Assembly: GCF_042453785.1 (NCBI RefSeq)
Contig: NC_091671.1
Coordinates: forward strand, 39,698,501-39,762,500
DNA length: 64,000 nt
Reading direction: 5' to 3'
Source of the DNA: Malus domestica
Taxonomy: Eukaryota > Streptophyta > Magnoliopsida > Rosales > Rosaceae
This document shows, piece after piece, positions 23,881-36,189 of the stretch. Under the pieces are notes generated by a model. That model saw nothing but the letters and a program-made list of their open reading frames with translations. It ran no database searches and was not told where the DNA came from. Position numbers and translations under genes: made by a program. Numbering within the stretch: position 1 is the first letter of the stretch; each line of letters begins with the position of its first letter.

Positions 23881-24223
23881 TATAAGGTTTAACAAGTAAT
23901 CAATATTTCACAACCAAGGGTGTAGTACTCTTTATAGTAACAGTCCTTATATATCATTTTAACAATTGAAAGATTGTGAATCATAAAGTGAGGACTTGGA
24001 GAGAATAGAAATTTGTCTGAGTTCAACTATTCACGGTCATTTTTTGAAAATATATTTTTGGTGTGAGGTGAAACCAGAATACAGGAATCGGTGAGGAGCC
24101 AACTCCCGATTAGAACCCGAATGTGTTCTTCAATCTTGGGTATGAGCAAGACGAAACTAATGATGTGGCCTTCTTCTTTTGCCTGGTTTGTAGATTTAGG
24201 ATTTAATGGGCAGCAGATTTTGC

Positions 24224-24224
24224 A

Positions 24225-24279
<55 letters not shown>
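24224..24279. repeat. Poly(T) tract, over 50 bp
   Basis: An uninterrupted T run; could be an A-tail of a minus-strand retroposon or a simple repeat. Its length is also prone to assembly error. Confidence 0.9.
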
Positions 24280-24280
<1 letters not shown>

Positions 24281-24713
24281 TAGAGAATCTATCTGCGTAT
24301 TTTATGCCAATAGTTGAAGGCTACAAGAACACAATTATCATTTGAAACTATTGGCATCCATATTTTTGGACACATTTTAGCAGCCTTGATTTGTTCGCAT
24401 TAATTTAGAAGTTCTTCTGTTTTATTTGTTTGTATTATTTGATCCACAATATGGAGTACAACTTTTTAAAATTATGAAAAATGCACACATTCTCAGTTTC
24501 AGAAAAAAAAAGATATAAATAATGGGTGACTCATATAATTTGTAACTATTTATATATGTTAATGGACGAAAAGAAGTCAAAAATCATAATAATTTTAATA
24601 CTCACTGATTTAGTGCGGGAGCCATACCCCAATTCGAAATGTGACAAAGTCATAAAGTGATTTAATCAAAGTAAAAGAGCGTATGTGAGTGGATTAAACG
24701 TTTGTTACAAATA

Positions 24714-24868
24714 AGGAAACTTTTACGAAAAGCTTCCGGTACTGTTCACTTTAACGAAAAACCACATTTTTACACTAACAAGTTAATTATAGTACTATCC
24801 ATTTTGTCTTTTATTTTATCTTTATCATTAAAACTTAAAGTTTTTATACTCTTTTCATTAATTTTCCA
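24714..24868 (-). repeat. MITE, family M2, copy 2
   Basis: 'acgaaaagcttccggtactgttcactttaacgaaaaaccacatttttacact' followed by 'tactatccattttgtcttttattttatctttatcattaaaacttaaag' and 'cattaattttcc'. It is the inverse of copy 3, about 350 bp away. Confidence 0.75.
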
Positions 24869-25210
24869 TACAAATAAACAATGTCAAATCATAAGTATGA
24901 GTACAACATAAAGTAACAACCACCACCCGCCATCTAAACGGAGAAATGGATACATCGACCTTTATTCTTTTTCAAAATGTAGTCAACAAAAGTTTGCTTA
25001 ATTTTCTATTTGGTGGCCAATAGCTAGCCACCGATCTAGCTAGATGCTTGAGTTTTCAGCTACCGAAGGCACAATTAGGAGATCAATCATATAAGGCATA
25101 CTGTTTAGACTTTTGGGTGGTGATTGCATGTACAAGTAATTGTACATGAAATATTAGAGTGAGAGAGAGAGAGAGAGAGGGGTAGCTTTTGCTTTAGCTA
25201 ATTAAAAAGT

Positions 25211-25368
25211 AAGAAAAACTAATGAAAAGGGTTTGAAAACTTTGAGTTTTAATGATAAAGACAAAATAAATGGTAAAATGAATAGTACCAGGATTGACTT
25301 TTTAGTGTAAAAATGTGGTTTTTCGTTAAAGTGAACAGTAACGGATGCTTTTCGTTAAAGTTCCCTAA
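25211..25368 (+). repeat. MITE, family M2, copy 3
   Basis: Inverse of copy 2 block by block: 'aaaactaatgaaaag', 'ctttgagttttaatgataaagacaaaataaatgg', 'gtgtaaaaatgtggtttttcgttaaagtgaacagtaacgga', 'cgttaaagttccct'. Confidence 0.75.
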
Positions 25369-25369
25369 A

Positions 25370-28300
25370 AAGTACTCATCTCTAGTTACTAATTAATAAG
25401 AAATGCTAATACACAAAGGTGATTAATTAACAAAACGAAATTAGGGTTTCAATCAAGTGAAGGGTAATATATATGATATGAATCGGTATCAGTTGATGGG
25501 AACAAGATATCATTGAAATAATGGCACATGAAATGATGGCCTTGGGTAATATTCTTGCCATTAATTACCTAGTAGTGTTTCCTTAAATTTCATTAAGGAT
25601 TGCTCTTGAGTCTTGACACATCTCATCATTTGCAAGTTAGTGTTTAATTACTTTTGCAAGTTGGTGTTACATTTTTCAAATCATATCCCAAAGTTAAAAG
25701 TGAAGCGTCAAAGTTTACAGTTAAGGGGTTTTTTTTATCAATAAAAGTGAAAGATCAGTGCGACCTTCAAATATCTCGGATTCCAAATATTGTAAATTGA
25801 AACATCACAAAAATGTTGAAATATTGCATTATTGTTAGATTAATTTCATTGTTTTATCTAGGGTTGTGCTACCTACACGTCCTTTTTATCATTTACACAT
25901 ATCTGATTAATTCTTGTCATTTCATCTCTTTAATTCATTTGATATGACGATCAAAAAATGATTTCTTGTGCTAGGTTAATTTTGCCACCGAGGGAAAGGA
26001 AAAAACAGTAGAACAATAATAAGAGAAAAATTTGTGACCCATGTGACAATAATAAAGTTGATAGTGATACAAAAAAAAAAAAAAGTGCGTAGCTATAGAT
26101 AGGGACCTACACTTATACATGTAAGCTAAGGGCCTACATTTTTATATACCCCCTTGATCATAGAGAACTTGATTGGAAATGCTCATAGTTCGGACTCTCG
26201 ATGAAAATATTGAAAACCCTACTCGACCCTACTTGCTACAAGAAAATATAAAAGTTTCATATATATGAACCAAAACTACATGGACAATACTTTTTTGTCG
26301 TGAATATTTGAATAAGATGAAATGCTCAATGAAAATCTTTACTTAGAGTAACACAGTTAGGATCAATAGACCGATCAATTGAATGTATTTTACTAATTTC
26401 GGCGATCCTTCACTTGATCTTAGACAATCTAGCATGCATATTATTTGTTAATCAACAATTTAAATTATATTGTAAAACTTGTTTGATTCACTTCGATAGT
26501 TTAATAATGTAACATGTTAGACTATCTGATGTAATAATAACCTTCTAAACCTATAATGCATAAACAAACGAATGACCGTTGTTGCAAGAAAATGCACAAG
26601 CTTCATATATGAACAACATCTATAGATAATATACTTCTTGATCCTGAATATCTAAATAGGACAAATTGCTAAGTAAATATATATATTTTTTCACAGTAAC
26701 ACAATTAGAATTAATAATTCGATCAATCGGAATGTGTATTATCTTTATGTAGACGATTTTTCACCTAACCTTCGATAATTTAACATGCATATTATTTACC
26801 AACTAACATTTAAACTATATCATTAACCTCGATTGATGCTCATTGACTAGGACAATTCAAAAATATAACATGTTAAGCTATCCAATGACAATGACTTGTA
26901 TGTAGCTTTATGTGCCAGCATGCATATTTTCGCTCAGCTGTCACAAATTTTGGATTGCTCATACAAGTACTGCCACTGCTTAAATGTTCTTCTCTAATTA
27001 ATCATCGACATCGGACTGCAACTTCATTTGTGGGACAAAAAATAATACATCGTAACCTTAGTAGGTAAAGATAATAAAAAATACAGAAAAATATTTACAT
27101 TTTTAAAGGGATTAATGGATGTTTTTGCTACGACAATTTATTCTTCTAGATGTTTTAATGATTCACATAAGTATTTTAGCATTTTCCTAATCATCATTGT
27201 GTGATTCACCAATGTTAGAATTTACGCCTCAAATATGTTGTGTGGAATACAACTCTGAATTTCGTTTCAAATTCACTAGATCACCTAATGGTAGTTCAGA
27301 AAAATATACTATCAACCAATGAGACCGAAACATCAAAACAAAGTCATAAGATTGGAATATTATAATTCTACATCTGCACTGAAGAAGGTGTAGAGTTGAT
27401 CTTTCTCTTTATAAAAAAACAATTTTATTTTTTTTGAGGAATCCTAGAGATGGTGGAGGTTTAGTGATTAGAGCTGAATTTTAAGTCAGTATTTCATACG
27501 GTACGTCTTAAACTCAACTTCTAATGTTGTTGAATTACATAATAATTGTCAGAAGAAAGCTGAAATCATTTTATGAGTCTTCCCAGCTTTCAAAATAATG
27601 CATATCGTGATGCAGACACCAACTAAACTTTTATTTTTTTCAAATATCAAATTTATGTAATATAATTTGAAAAAAATATCAACATTAACATGATCGTGGA
27701 ATTAGTGGGCAAAACTATATGCAGCTGAGTACACTCGAGAAGAGGAGAGATTCTCGGAGAACCATGCGTGGGGTTAATAATTAATTCCTTTGATTTTGTA
27801 ACTAATTAATTATTTTTTAATATCTTAATCACGATTTTTCACCATTGAAAATCAACTTTGCTTGCAGGCCAGCTCACCATTAAACTATTGGATTAAAAAA
27901 AATAATTAACTGATTAAGACCTAAGTTTTTGAGCGAATTTTCAAAATATATATTTTTTCTAAGCGCTTTTTTTTTTCTTTTTTAATAAGATAATTTTGAA
28001 TAAAGACGAGCTTGAACCAAGGGCTGAGATCTTCTCTTGACCAGCACCAATTATGGGCCGTCGATTTTAAAGAAAATAGTTTCGCTCATCATTTACAAGT
28101 GATGATAATGCTCACTATCCTATTTATCTCAAGTGATGGTGATGCTCACTCCTCTATTTGTCATCGTTAGATAAATTTAAATTTAAAGTCTGTTAAGTAA
28201 ATACTTCTAAATCTCAAAATTTAAACTTATCCAATAATAATAGAATGGTCAGTATTAGCACCACTTGAAGAGATGACAATTTTTTGCATGACTTGTTAAC

Positions 28301-31180
28301 TCGAGACAAAAATAACAAGTTTCGGGTCGGTAGATAAAGAGTTGGATCGTTATTAAGTCACCATTAATTGAATCAGATCGTTATCAAGTCACTCGTTAAC
28401 TAGTTCGTTCATTATCGAGGTACCTATGAACACCTTATAACATATCGTTTGTAAGATCTAGACATTATGCATGACAATTTCTTGCATGATTTGTTAGCAT
28501 GGTACCAACAACACGACATATTAACGAATCAGATCATTATTTGGTCATTTGTTAAAAACTCATTAAGATAATAAATTTGACACGATACAATTTGATAAAA
28601 TAACATGTACAACAAGAACACAATAAACACAATTTGTTTATCAATTTTTTACTAAGGACAGTGAACTAAAATACACCCGATTTTAAGGGCTGATTTGATA
28701 TTGTTGTGCTTTGAAAAAAAAAATACTGTTTATGTTGTGCTGTGCGAATAAGCTCATTTTTGCTGCTTCACATTTTTCAGTTTTTTTTTTCACAAAAAAT
28801 TATGAAAATAAGCTGTTTTTAAGTGTTTACCAAACATCTTTTTGAGCTCAACTTTTTTTTATACACTTTTTATAAAATTACTTCAGTACCAAACCAGTAC
28901 TAAGTCAAAATTAGAAGGGACACGTCTCACTGAGCTCACGCCGAGGCAGTGGATCGAAATAATACCATGTCCTTTTTATACTGACAATAGTACCCCTCAT
29001 ATACATGGGAACGAATGTAATTGGGGGGCATTCCAAAGCGGGCAATTTCGTACACTCAGAATTTTTGTGAGAAGGCCCATGTAAAAGTACGTACGCGGCC
29101 CTGGGTGAACCTGTAGGGGCGCTTACCGATTTTGGGTAAAAAAGTAAATTACCTAGATGCTTTTATAGGTGAGTAATGTAATGTTACTCATTTATGGGTA
29201 TATATTACCATCGGACAGTACACTGGGAAAAGGCCACATCGTATGGTCTTGATTAAGATGCAACGTGCACTTGTTTGTTGTACATTTGAACAAATGTTCT
29301 GCCCATCATTGACCATTTTATTGGTTGGATAATAAGTAAGGATACTATTAGCATTATTATTTTATATGCAGGTGTTCTTAAAAGCAAATGAGTTTTTGGT
29401 GTTATGCACTAATGACGGATTCAGGATTCAAATCTTAGAGTTCAGTGTTGTTAAATGTTTGAGATTTTTAAATATAAATAGAGTGCGAAACGCGCAAAAA
29501 AGAGATTTAGTTATTCATTGAGATTGTTTTGTCAAGTACTTGGTGAACTTGTTGTCTTCAGCCAAATTATATTGTGCTCAATATCTCTCATATACTGGAG
29601 CAATCTGATGAGTGATCTATTTAGTGTTGTTGATGCAATTGTCAAGATATGTTAGCAGAGATTACATTAAACACTTGATCAGCACAAAAAAAAGACTTTT
29701 ACCAAACATTCGGAGGTCATCGAAAGACCTTTATATGTATATTTTCTGAACTTCGGGTGGTCCTGGGACCACCTTAGCCCCAATATATTTTGTCTCTCTT
29801 TTCAACTATAGTTCACATAAAATTCCAATTAAGAAATCAAAGTAGGTCAAGACGTGTACCAAAAATTGAAAAAGATGGCTTATAACCCATCTAATCTTTG
29901 CATGCAAAACAAAGTTTGGTGCTATATGTTTCCATTAACACAACTCCATAAATTGGTTTTGCATGACGGTTCCTACTTCCTATTGAAGATTAATTTGGGT
30001 TGGTTTTAAAATATCTTAGGACTCGTTAATTTGGTAGAGCGCTTGATTATCCAGCTGAACAACTTGTTATATTACAGAAAAAAGGAAAATCAGTTATGAG
30101 GATGTTGGACGACTAATGTGGTTGGTGTGCTAGACCCATTTTTTCTTTTTAAGATGGCGCACATCATCTCCACATAATTATATAAAATTGATATCGGCGA
30201 AATAGATACATAATAATATTACATGATACACGTATCTTTATCTCATTAGATAATTGTAAATCTGTAACTAAAAAAAAGGTACATGGCCCCTACTAGAATG
30301 AAATAATAACAAATTATTGGACGACCATCACCACACTTCACTTCAACCCCATTTGATCTCGTCCTGGATAATTACCTACGGTGTTACCGATTGGTTTAAG
30401 AGTAGTATTCGTACTTGTACATTATATGTTATAAGAGTTCGATTCCACCATTTCATTGCTCCTTGCATAAGAAAAAGAGATAATAGGAGCGAATACGTTA
30501 ACAAACGTATCAATTTTGTAGTTCTAAGTAGTCATGCAACGACCAGTTGCATAACTTGCATTACAAATTAGTGGTGTTCTCCACTTAAAAGTTTGACGAT
30601 ACATAACAAAGACTGATCTATTATATAATTTAACCCAATTCATTTCCTCGAATACCGTTAGGCTTAAACATATTTCTACTGCAATTCAATATCACATGAT
30701 GTGACGTGTGATGAATTCAATAAACAACAAACGAAATAAAATCAATTTGACAAAAAGCGAAACCGTTAATTAACGTGGGTTTCATACATTATTTGTCACA
30801 TTTTGAAAACCACATGCATACGTGTTCAATCAACATATAAACGAGATAAAATTATTAATTAACGTGACGTTTACACGATTTATCGGAATTGTGCCCTATT
30901 TCCACAGATAATATGCACTCCAAAATCTTCGTTTGCTTTGAGACGCCCCCCGGGCTCCACCCCCTTTGCGTACACCCGTTTTCTGCGGCTGCCCTTGGTC
31001 GCCCAGCGGATAAGACCACCCCACCGCCACCGCGCAATCCAACGGCTCTCAACTCCCACCCCACAAGTATTGTCATCTCAACCGTTAACCAGCATCAGTC
31101 GCACAGAGCCCCACCACTAAATTTAACCCCGGTTAAAATCTAACCTCACTCCAGCTCAACATAAAATCCTTATCCTCTTT
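25370..31180. other. Gene-poor, transposon-relic-rich stretch
   Basis: No gene recognised across about 5.8 kb. At 28280-28650 there is a degenerate relative of the hAT MITE at 4545 (shared words 'acttgttaac', 'acacgaca', 'ttgacacgat', 'cacaatttgtttatc'). At 28685-28860 'gggctgatttgatattgttgtgctttg...accaaacatctttttgagc' resembles a MITE. The rest is anonymous AT-rich sequence. Confidence 0.5.
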
Positions 31181-31422
31181 CTTTTTCTCTCTCTCACTAC
31201 TTCTCTCTCTCTCTCCCTCTCTCTACTTTCTCTCTCCTCTGCAACTCTGCAACGAATAAGCTCGTTAATGGAGTCTCAGATCTAATCTAAACGACGTAGC
31301 TTCACTCCCCCTGCTTCGTCTCTCCTTCTCTGTTTCGCTGTTTCTCCAGCTGCTTCGAATCCAGATACGTCGGAAGAGCGACGTCGTTTTAGTGCCCTTT
31401 CGACCAGATTGAGCTGCGGGAA
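31180..31422 (+). promoter_or_regulatory. TIR1 CT-rich 5' leader
   Basis: A long pyrimidine-rich stretch (ctctctctc...) from about 31182 to 31240 precedes the TIR1 ATG, as in many plant leaders. No clear TATA box in the preceding 60 bp. Confidence 0.5.
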
Positions 31423-34400
31423 ATGCCGAAAATGGCGAACTCGTTTCCCGAGGAGGTGCTGGAGCACGTGTTCTCATTCATACAGACGGACCAGGACCGG
31501 AACTCGATCTCGACGGTGTGCAAGTCGTGGTACGAGATCGAACGGTGGTGCAGGCGGCGGATTTTCATCGGGAACTGCTACGCCGTCAGCCCTAGGATGG
31601 TGATCAGGCGGTTCCCGGACATTAGATCCATCGAGCTCAAGGGAAAGCCTCACTTCGCTGACTTCAATCTGGTCCCCGAAGGCTGGGGTGGGTACGTGTA
31701 CCCCTGGATCGCCGCCATGGCCAGCGCCTACCCTTGGCTCGAAGAGATCAAGCTCAAGAGGATGGTAGTCACCGACGAGACCTTGGAGCTGATTGCCAAG
31801 TCCTTCAAGAATTTCAAGCTCCTCGTGCTTTCGTCCTGTGAGGGGTTCAGTACTGACGGGCTCGCCGCCATTGCTGCCAATTGCAGGTTTCTCGCTTTGC
31901 TTCTGTATCTTTGCTTTGCACTGTGTTTGGGAAATGAAAGCTTGAGCTTTGCTTGTTCTGTGTTACTTTAGCTGTAAATTTCGGGTTCGATTAGTTTCTA
32001 AGTTACTTATTTTATTTATTTGAACAATTTGTGGGTTCCTTTTGGTTGCTGAGGATGATTTAAGAGTTCAAAAGCATTAAAGTTTGAATCTTTCGAGTTT
32101 TGATAGCGAAACGAGTGAGATTTCTTCACTCTACTCTTACAGCACGAGCACATGAACTGGGATTACTCAAATAGTAGAACACCCATGATTCAAAAATGCT
32201 CAATTTCTTGCCCTAGATTTTGTATTTGAACATGTTTGCTCTGTGAGGAGTGTTAAGTCTGTAAATGTGTGTAAAGAGATCTGATTTGGTGGGTTTTGAG
32301 CTGCACATTGTTGCCTTTATTGGTGGTTTGCAGGATTTGATTTCCCAGTTTTGGGTTGTCCCAGTTGGTTACCATACTTGGATCTGAATTATTTATTTTC
32401 TGCTTTTGTTCTGATAGATCTGAGTGGGGGCTTCTTGTTATGTGAATGGTTGATGTGCAAAATCTAGTCAAGATCAATTGGGTTACTTTTTACTTTCTTG
32501 TTATCTGGGCTGCTTTGTTTGATATGGAGTACCGTGGATGTGAGGTTGTTTTCAAAATTTTGGATGGTAGTTCTTTGGATGGTGTGTGGATTACTTTTGT
32601 TTTCTTACCACTAGATTCTATTTTTCTTTGCTACTCGAAGATTCTTTTGATCTAGTTTCCCATTTTTTGGCTTTTGCTTTTGGGAGATTACTCGTAGCAT
32701 GTTTTTTACTTGTAAGAATGCTGGGTTTGGAAAGAAGTGTGAACTTTTGTGTGGTGGTGATGGTTCAGTGAAAAATAGAAAACTTACTTTTCTTGTAAAC
32801 TTTAGTTTGTGGAAAAGTAGAACAAATTTAGAAGTCTAGTCGCCGTCATTGGATGAGTTGCTAATTATTATCGGTAATCTAAATTTTGTAGGTAGTCTTG
32901 TTTCGTTTTATTCAATTGCTTAATTTAGAAAATTTTTCTTTCATTTTTTTTGGGCTTAAATTGTGAGATATATCTACCTTGTCTTATGGATGCACTCATT
33001 CGCTTTTTGCTGATGTAGGAATCTGCGGGAGCTGGACTTGCATGAGAGTGATGTGGAGGACCTAAGTGGGCATTGGCTCAGCCATTTTCCTGATACGTAC
33101 ACATCACTAGTTTCCCTCAACATTGCCTGCCTAGGGTCTGAGTTGAGTTTCTCTGCCCTGGAGCGCCTGGTGGGTAGGTGTCCCAACCTGAGGAGTCTCC
33201 GGCTCAATCGTTCTGTGCCTCTTGACAGGCTAGCCAATCTACTTCGCCAGGCACCCAGGCTGAGTGAGTTAGGCACAGGGGCGTACTCAGCTGAGTTGCG
33301 GCCTGATATCTTCACAATCCTATCAGGTGCCTTCTCAAGATGCAAGGAACTCAAGAGCCTATCTGGATTTTGGGATGTGGTACCACCGTATCTTACGGCT
33401 ATTTATTCTATCTGCCCTGGGCTAACATCACTAAATTTGAGTTATTCCAATATTCAAAGCCCGGATCTTGTAAAGCTTGTTAGCGAATGCCCGAATCTGC
33501 AGCGCCTCTGGGTATGTCCTTTTTTATGCAATGTTTTCAGTCTCCTGTCAGTTTAATTAAATTTTAATTTTTCTTAGGGTTAAAGGGTTCGATGCTTACA
33601 GATGCAAATATGTTCAAATTGTAATTCGGATTAGTAGCTAATTAAGGACATGACTACAGGTATTGGATTACATTGAAGATGTTGGCCTTAATGCCCTGGC
33701 GGAATCTTGCAAGGATCTACGAGAGTTGAGGGTGTTCCCTTCAGATCCATTTGTGGTGGAACCAAATGTTTCCTTGACAGAGCAGGGCCTCATATCTGTC
33801 TCTGAGGGCTGTCCAAAGCTCCACTCAGTTCTGTACTTCTGCCGGCAAATGTCCAATGATGCATTAATCACCATTGCTAGGAATCAGCCGAACTTTACAT
33901 GTTTTCGTCTTTGTATAATTGAGCCTAAAATTCCCGACTACCTGACCCTTCAGCCTCTTGATGTGGGTTTTGGGGCCATTGTTGAGAACTGCAAGAATCT
34001 CCGGCGATTGTCCATCTCTGGTCTACTAACTGATCGAGTGTTTGATTATATCGGAACCTATGGTAAAAATTTGGAGATGCTGTCTGTAGCCTTTGCCGGA
34101 GATAGTGACTTGGGGCTTCATCATATATTGTCTGGGTGCGATAATCTTCGTAAGCTGGAGATCAGGGACTGTCCTTTTGGTGACAAGGCTCTTTTGGCCA
34201 ATGCTGCAAAGCTGGAGACAATGCGATCCCTTTGGATGTCTTCTTGCTCAGTGAGTTATGGAGCATGTAAGCTGCTAGGCCAGAAGTTGCCGAGGCTTAA
34301 TGTGGAAGTCATTGATGAGAGGGGACACCCAGAATCCAGGCCGGAGAACTCTCCCGTTGAGAAGCTCTACATCTATAGGTCGGTTGCAGGGCCTAGGTTT

Positions 34401-34457
34401 GACATGCCTGGCTTTGTATGGACCATGGGTAAAGATTCGACGTTGAGGATTACTTGA
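31423..34457 (+). CDS. TIR1: Auxin receptor F-box protein TIR1
   Basis: Three coding exons, 31423-31886, 33019-33511 and 33660-34457, GT-AG, closing to 584 aa (Arabidopsis TIR1 is 594). Residues about 5-45 are the F-box ([14 protein letters not shown]...[13 protein letters not shown]), which docks on ASK/SKP1. The rest is leucine-rich repeats. Auxin- and InsP6-pocket residues known from TIR1 structures are kept at a constant offset of one: H77, F78, F81, R402 (FRLCIIEP), R435 and S437. Family role: SCF subunit that binds auxin and Aux/IAA proteins and targets them for degradation in the nucleus. The C-terminus [13 protein letters not shown] separates it from AFB2/3. It is about 10 residues shorter at the C-terminus than Arabidopsis TIR1. 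Introns are 1132 and 148 bp. A poly(A) signal aataaa lies at 34709-34714. It could be called AFB1-like, but the residues fit TIR1 best. Confidence 0.96.
34215..34236 (+). promoter_or_regulatory. miR393 target site in TIR1
   Basis: ACAATGCGATCCCTTTGGA (34218-34236) is complementary to the 5' part of miR393; the remaining mismatches are at the miRNA 3' end, as in Arabidopsis TIR1. It encodes the TMRSLW segment. Established family knowledge: miR393 cleaves TIR1/AFB mRNAs here to tune auxin response. Confidence 0.88.
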
Positions 34458-34719
34458 ATGTTGACATGGACGAATCCCCACGATTCAAACCTTTTGGATG
34501 TACTGGATGGGCGGCGGCAGGTACACGCTTAATATATGGTACTTAAATTGTTTCGCATTTAATTTCATTGGTACGGTAGCTTAATATAGATGCAGCTCTG
34601 ATTGGAACGTGAGGCTGCGGGGGTAGGGAGGAGAGGTATACAGAGGCTCGAGAGCTCGATCGCCATCATTTTACCATTGGCTGAGCTATGGGATACCAGT
34701 TAGCGATTAATAAAGATTC

Positions 34720-35640
34720 AAAACTCGAAACTCCTGTTGTTGTAATGTATTGAACTGAAACAGAGATGCATTTTTTTCTTCGATTCGGCGTAGCCACCAT
34801 TTGTATGCTAGCAGATGCAGACTTGTGCTTATGTTTTTATGCATTTTGTTATGTGGCTCTTTATTTTTCAACAGGAAGTAATTGCCTTGCGGACACAAAT
34901 CTATCATTGTTAGCCTTCTCAGCAAATAAAGCTTCATGTTTTTGCGTATTACCTTTTTTCAACCATTGTAATGTTTGTATTGTTGATGCGTCCTTGTTTC
35001 TTTCTTGGAGCTCATCTTTGATGGGAGAAATTAATTTCGGGAGCTATCTCTCGTCAATCGAGAGATACTGTTACAGTAGCATTTCGAATTTAGACAAGTT
35101 TGGTAGCATTTCGAATTTAGATAAGTTTGGTAGTAACGCTTTCATCACGTCGTTCATAGGGAACATTTCAAGAAAGTATAAACCTAGTATGTGCTCTTGC
35201 AAAGGTTTATTTAGTCACTGTGTTAAGTGATGTCTCTGGTGCAAGTGTAAACTTGGAAGAGTGTTCAAACACGAGATGTTGTGACGGTATGTCAAACCAA
35301 TTTACAGAGTGAAACCCTAATGTTGGTAAAGCTTCTCTTGTGTAAATATGGCAAAAGGAGAAGAAAGGGAGTTGGGTAAGAAAAAGCAAGCTCCTTCGGT
35401 AAATGGTCTCTTCGGCCTGCTCTCTGGTTAATCTTATTGGGTAGGGAGGAGAGAGAGAGAGGAGAGAGAAAGGGAGGGAGAGAGAGAGACTTGACTGTAG
35501 AGCCATGTGATAGATTCGGTGACATTGGATGGCGTCCACAACTTTTTGCTTCTTTCACGCGCTCTCTCTCTCTCCTCTCTTTCCATTGAACATCAGAATC
35601 TCAGATAGCCCCCCCTGCCTGGCCACACTAATTAATCTCA
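34720..35640. other. Intergenic after TIR1
   Basis: No gene recognised. A 154-codon open frame at 34766-35230 has low-complexity composition, overlaps no known family and contains a short direct repeat 'agtttggtagcatttcgaatttaga'. GA/CT-rich tracts lie at 35448-35490 and 35560-35580. Confidence 0.4.
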
Positions 35641-35649
35641 ATTACTAAA

Positions 35650-36182
35650 AACAAGGATAGATTGGGGATTAACCTGAACTATTATTTTAGTTGAAATTGA
35701 TTATCTAAATTATTTTTTTAGGAAATTAACCTCTTGAATTATTTAAAATCAATCAATTAACCCCTTGCCGTTAGACTGTAGAATCAATTTCGTCAAATTT
35801 AAGGGCAAATTTTTCATTTTATAATCAATTGTTACTTGTCAGCTATAATTGCCAATAAAATTTTGACACATGGACATAGAAAAATTCAAAAACATAAAAA
35901 AACCAAATGTTTACATAATGGACCATCTCACATTGTCATTACACATTATTTTGTTTTCAAATGTTATAAGTTCATTGGTGGTTATAGTTGACAAGTAAAA
36001 ATTGATGAAGGAAACACTAATTTTCCTTTGAATTTGACAAAATAGTGGATGGAATCTACCGACAAGGGATTAGTTAACTGATTTCAAATAGTTCAGGGGG
36101 TTAATTTACCAAAAAAATAGTTCAGGATGTCAATTTCAACTGGAGTAATAGTTCAATGGGTCAAATGACAGTTTATCCTAAA
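35650..36182. repeat. MITE with long terminal inverted repeats
   Basis: The left arm (ggatagattggggattaacctgaactatt...) and the right arm read in inverse (taggataaactgtcatttgacccattgaactatt...) align for roughly 150 bp, including 'ttagttgaaattga', 'gaaattaacc', 'aaatcaatcaattaa' and 'ttttgtcaaatt'. The AT-rich centre has no reading frame. Long inverted arms suggest a Mutator-like or fold-back type; the class is not certain. Confidence 0.75.
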
Positions 36183-36189
36183 AAAAACA

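Noticed and set aside
24224-24279. Poly(T) as the A-tail of a minus-strand retroposed gene
   Set aside because: No coding or SINE-like sequence lies on the expected side and no target duplication is evident.
30025-30065. 'ttaatttggtagagcgcttgatt' looks like the A box of a tRNA
   Set aside because: No B box, anticodon loop or acceptor stem pairing follows, so it is neither a tRNA nor a supported SINE.
34766-35230. 154-codon open frame after TIR1
   Set aside because: No family resemblance, no splice or start context, and it includes short direct repeats; it lies in the 3' flank of TIR1.
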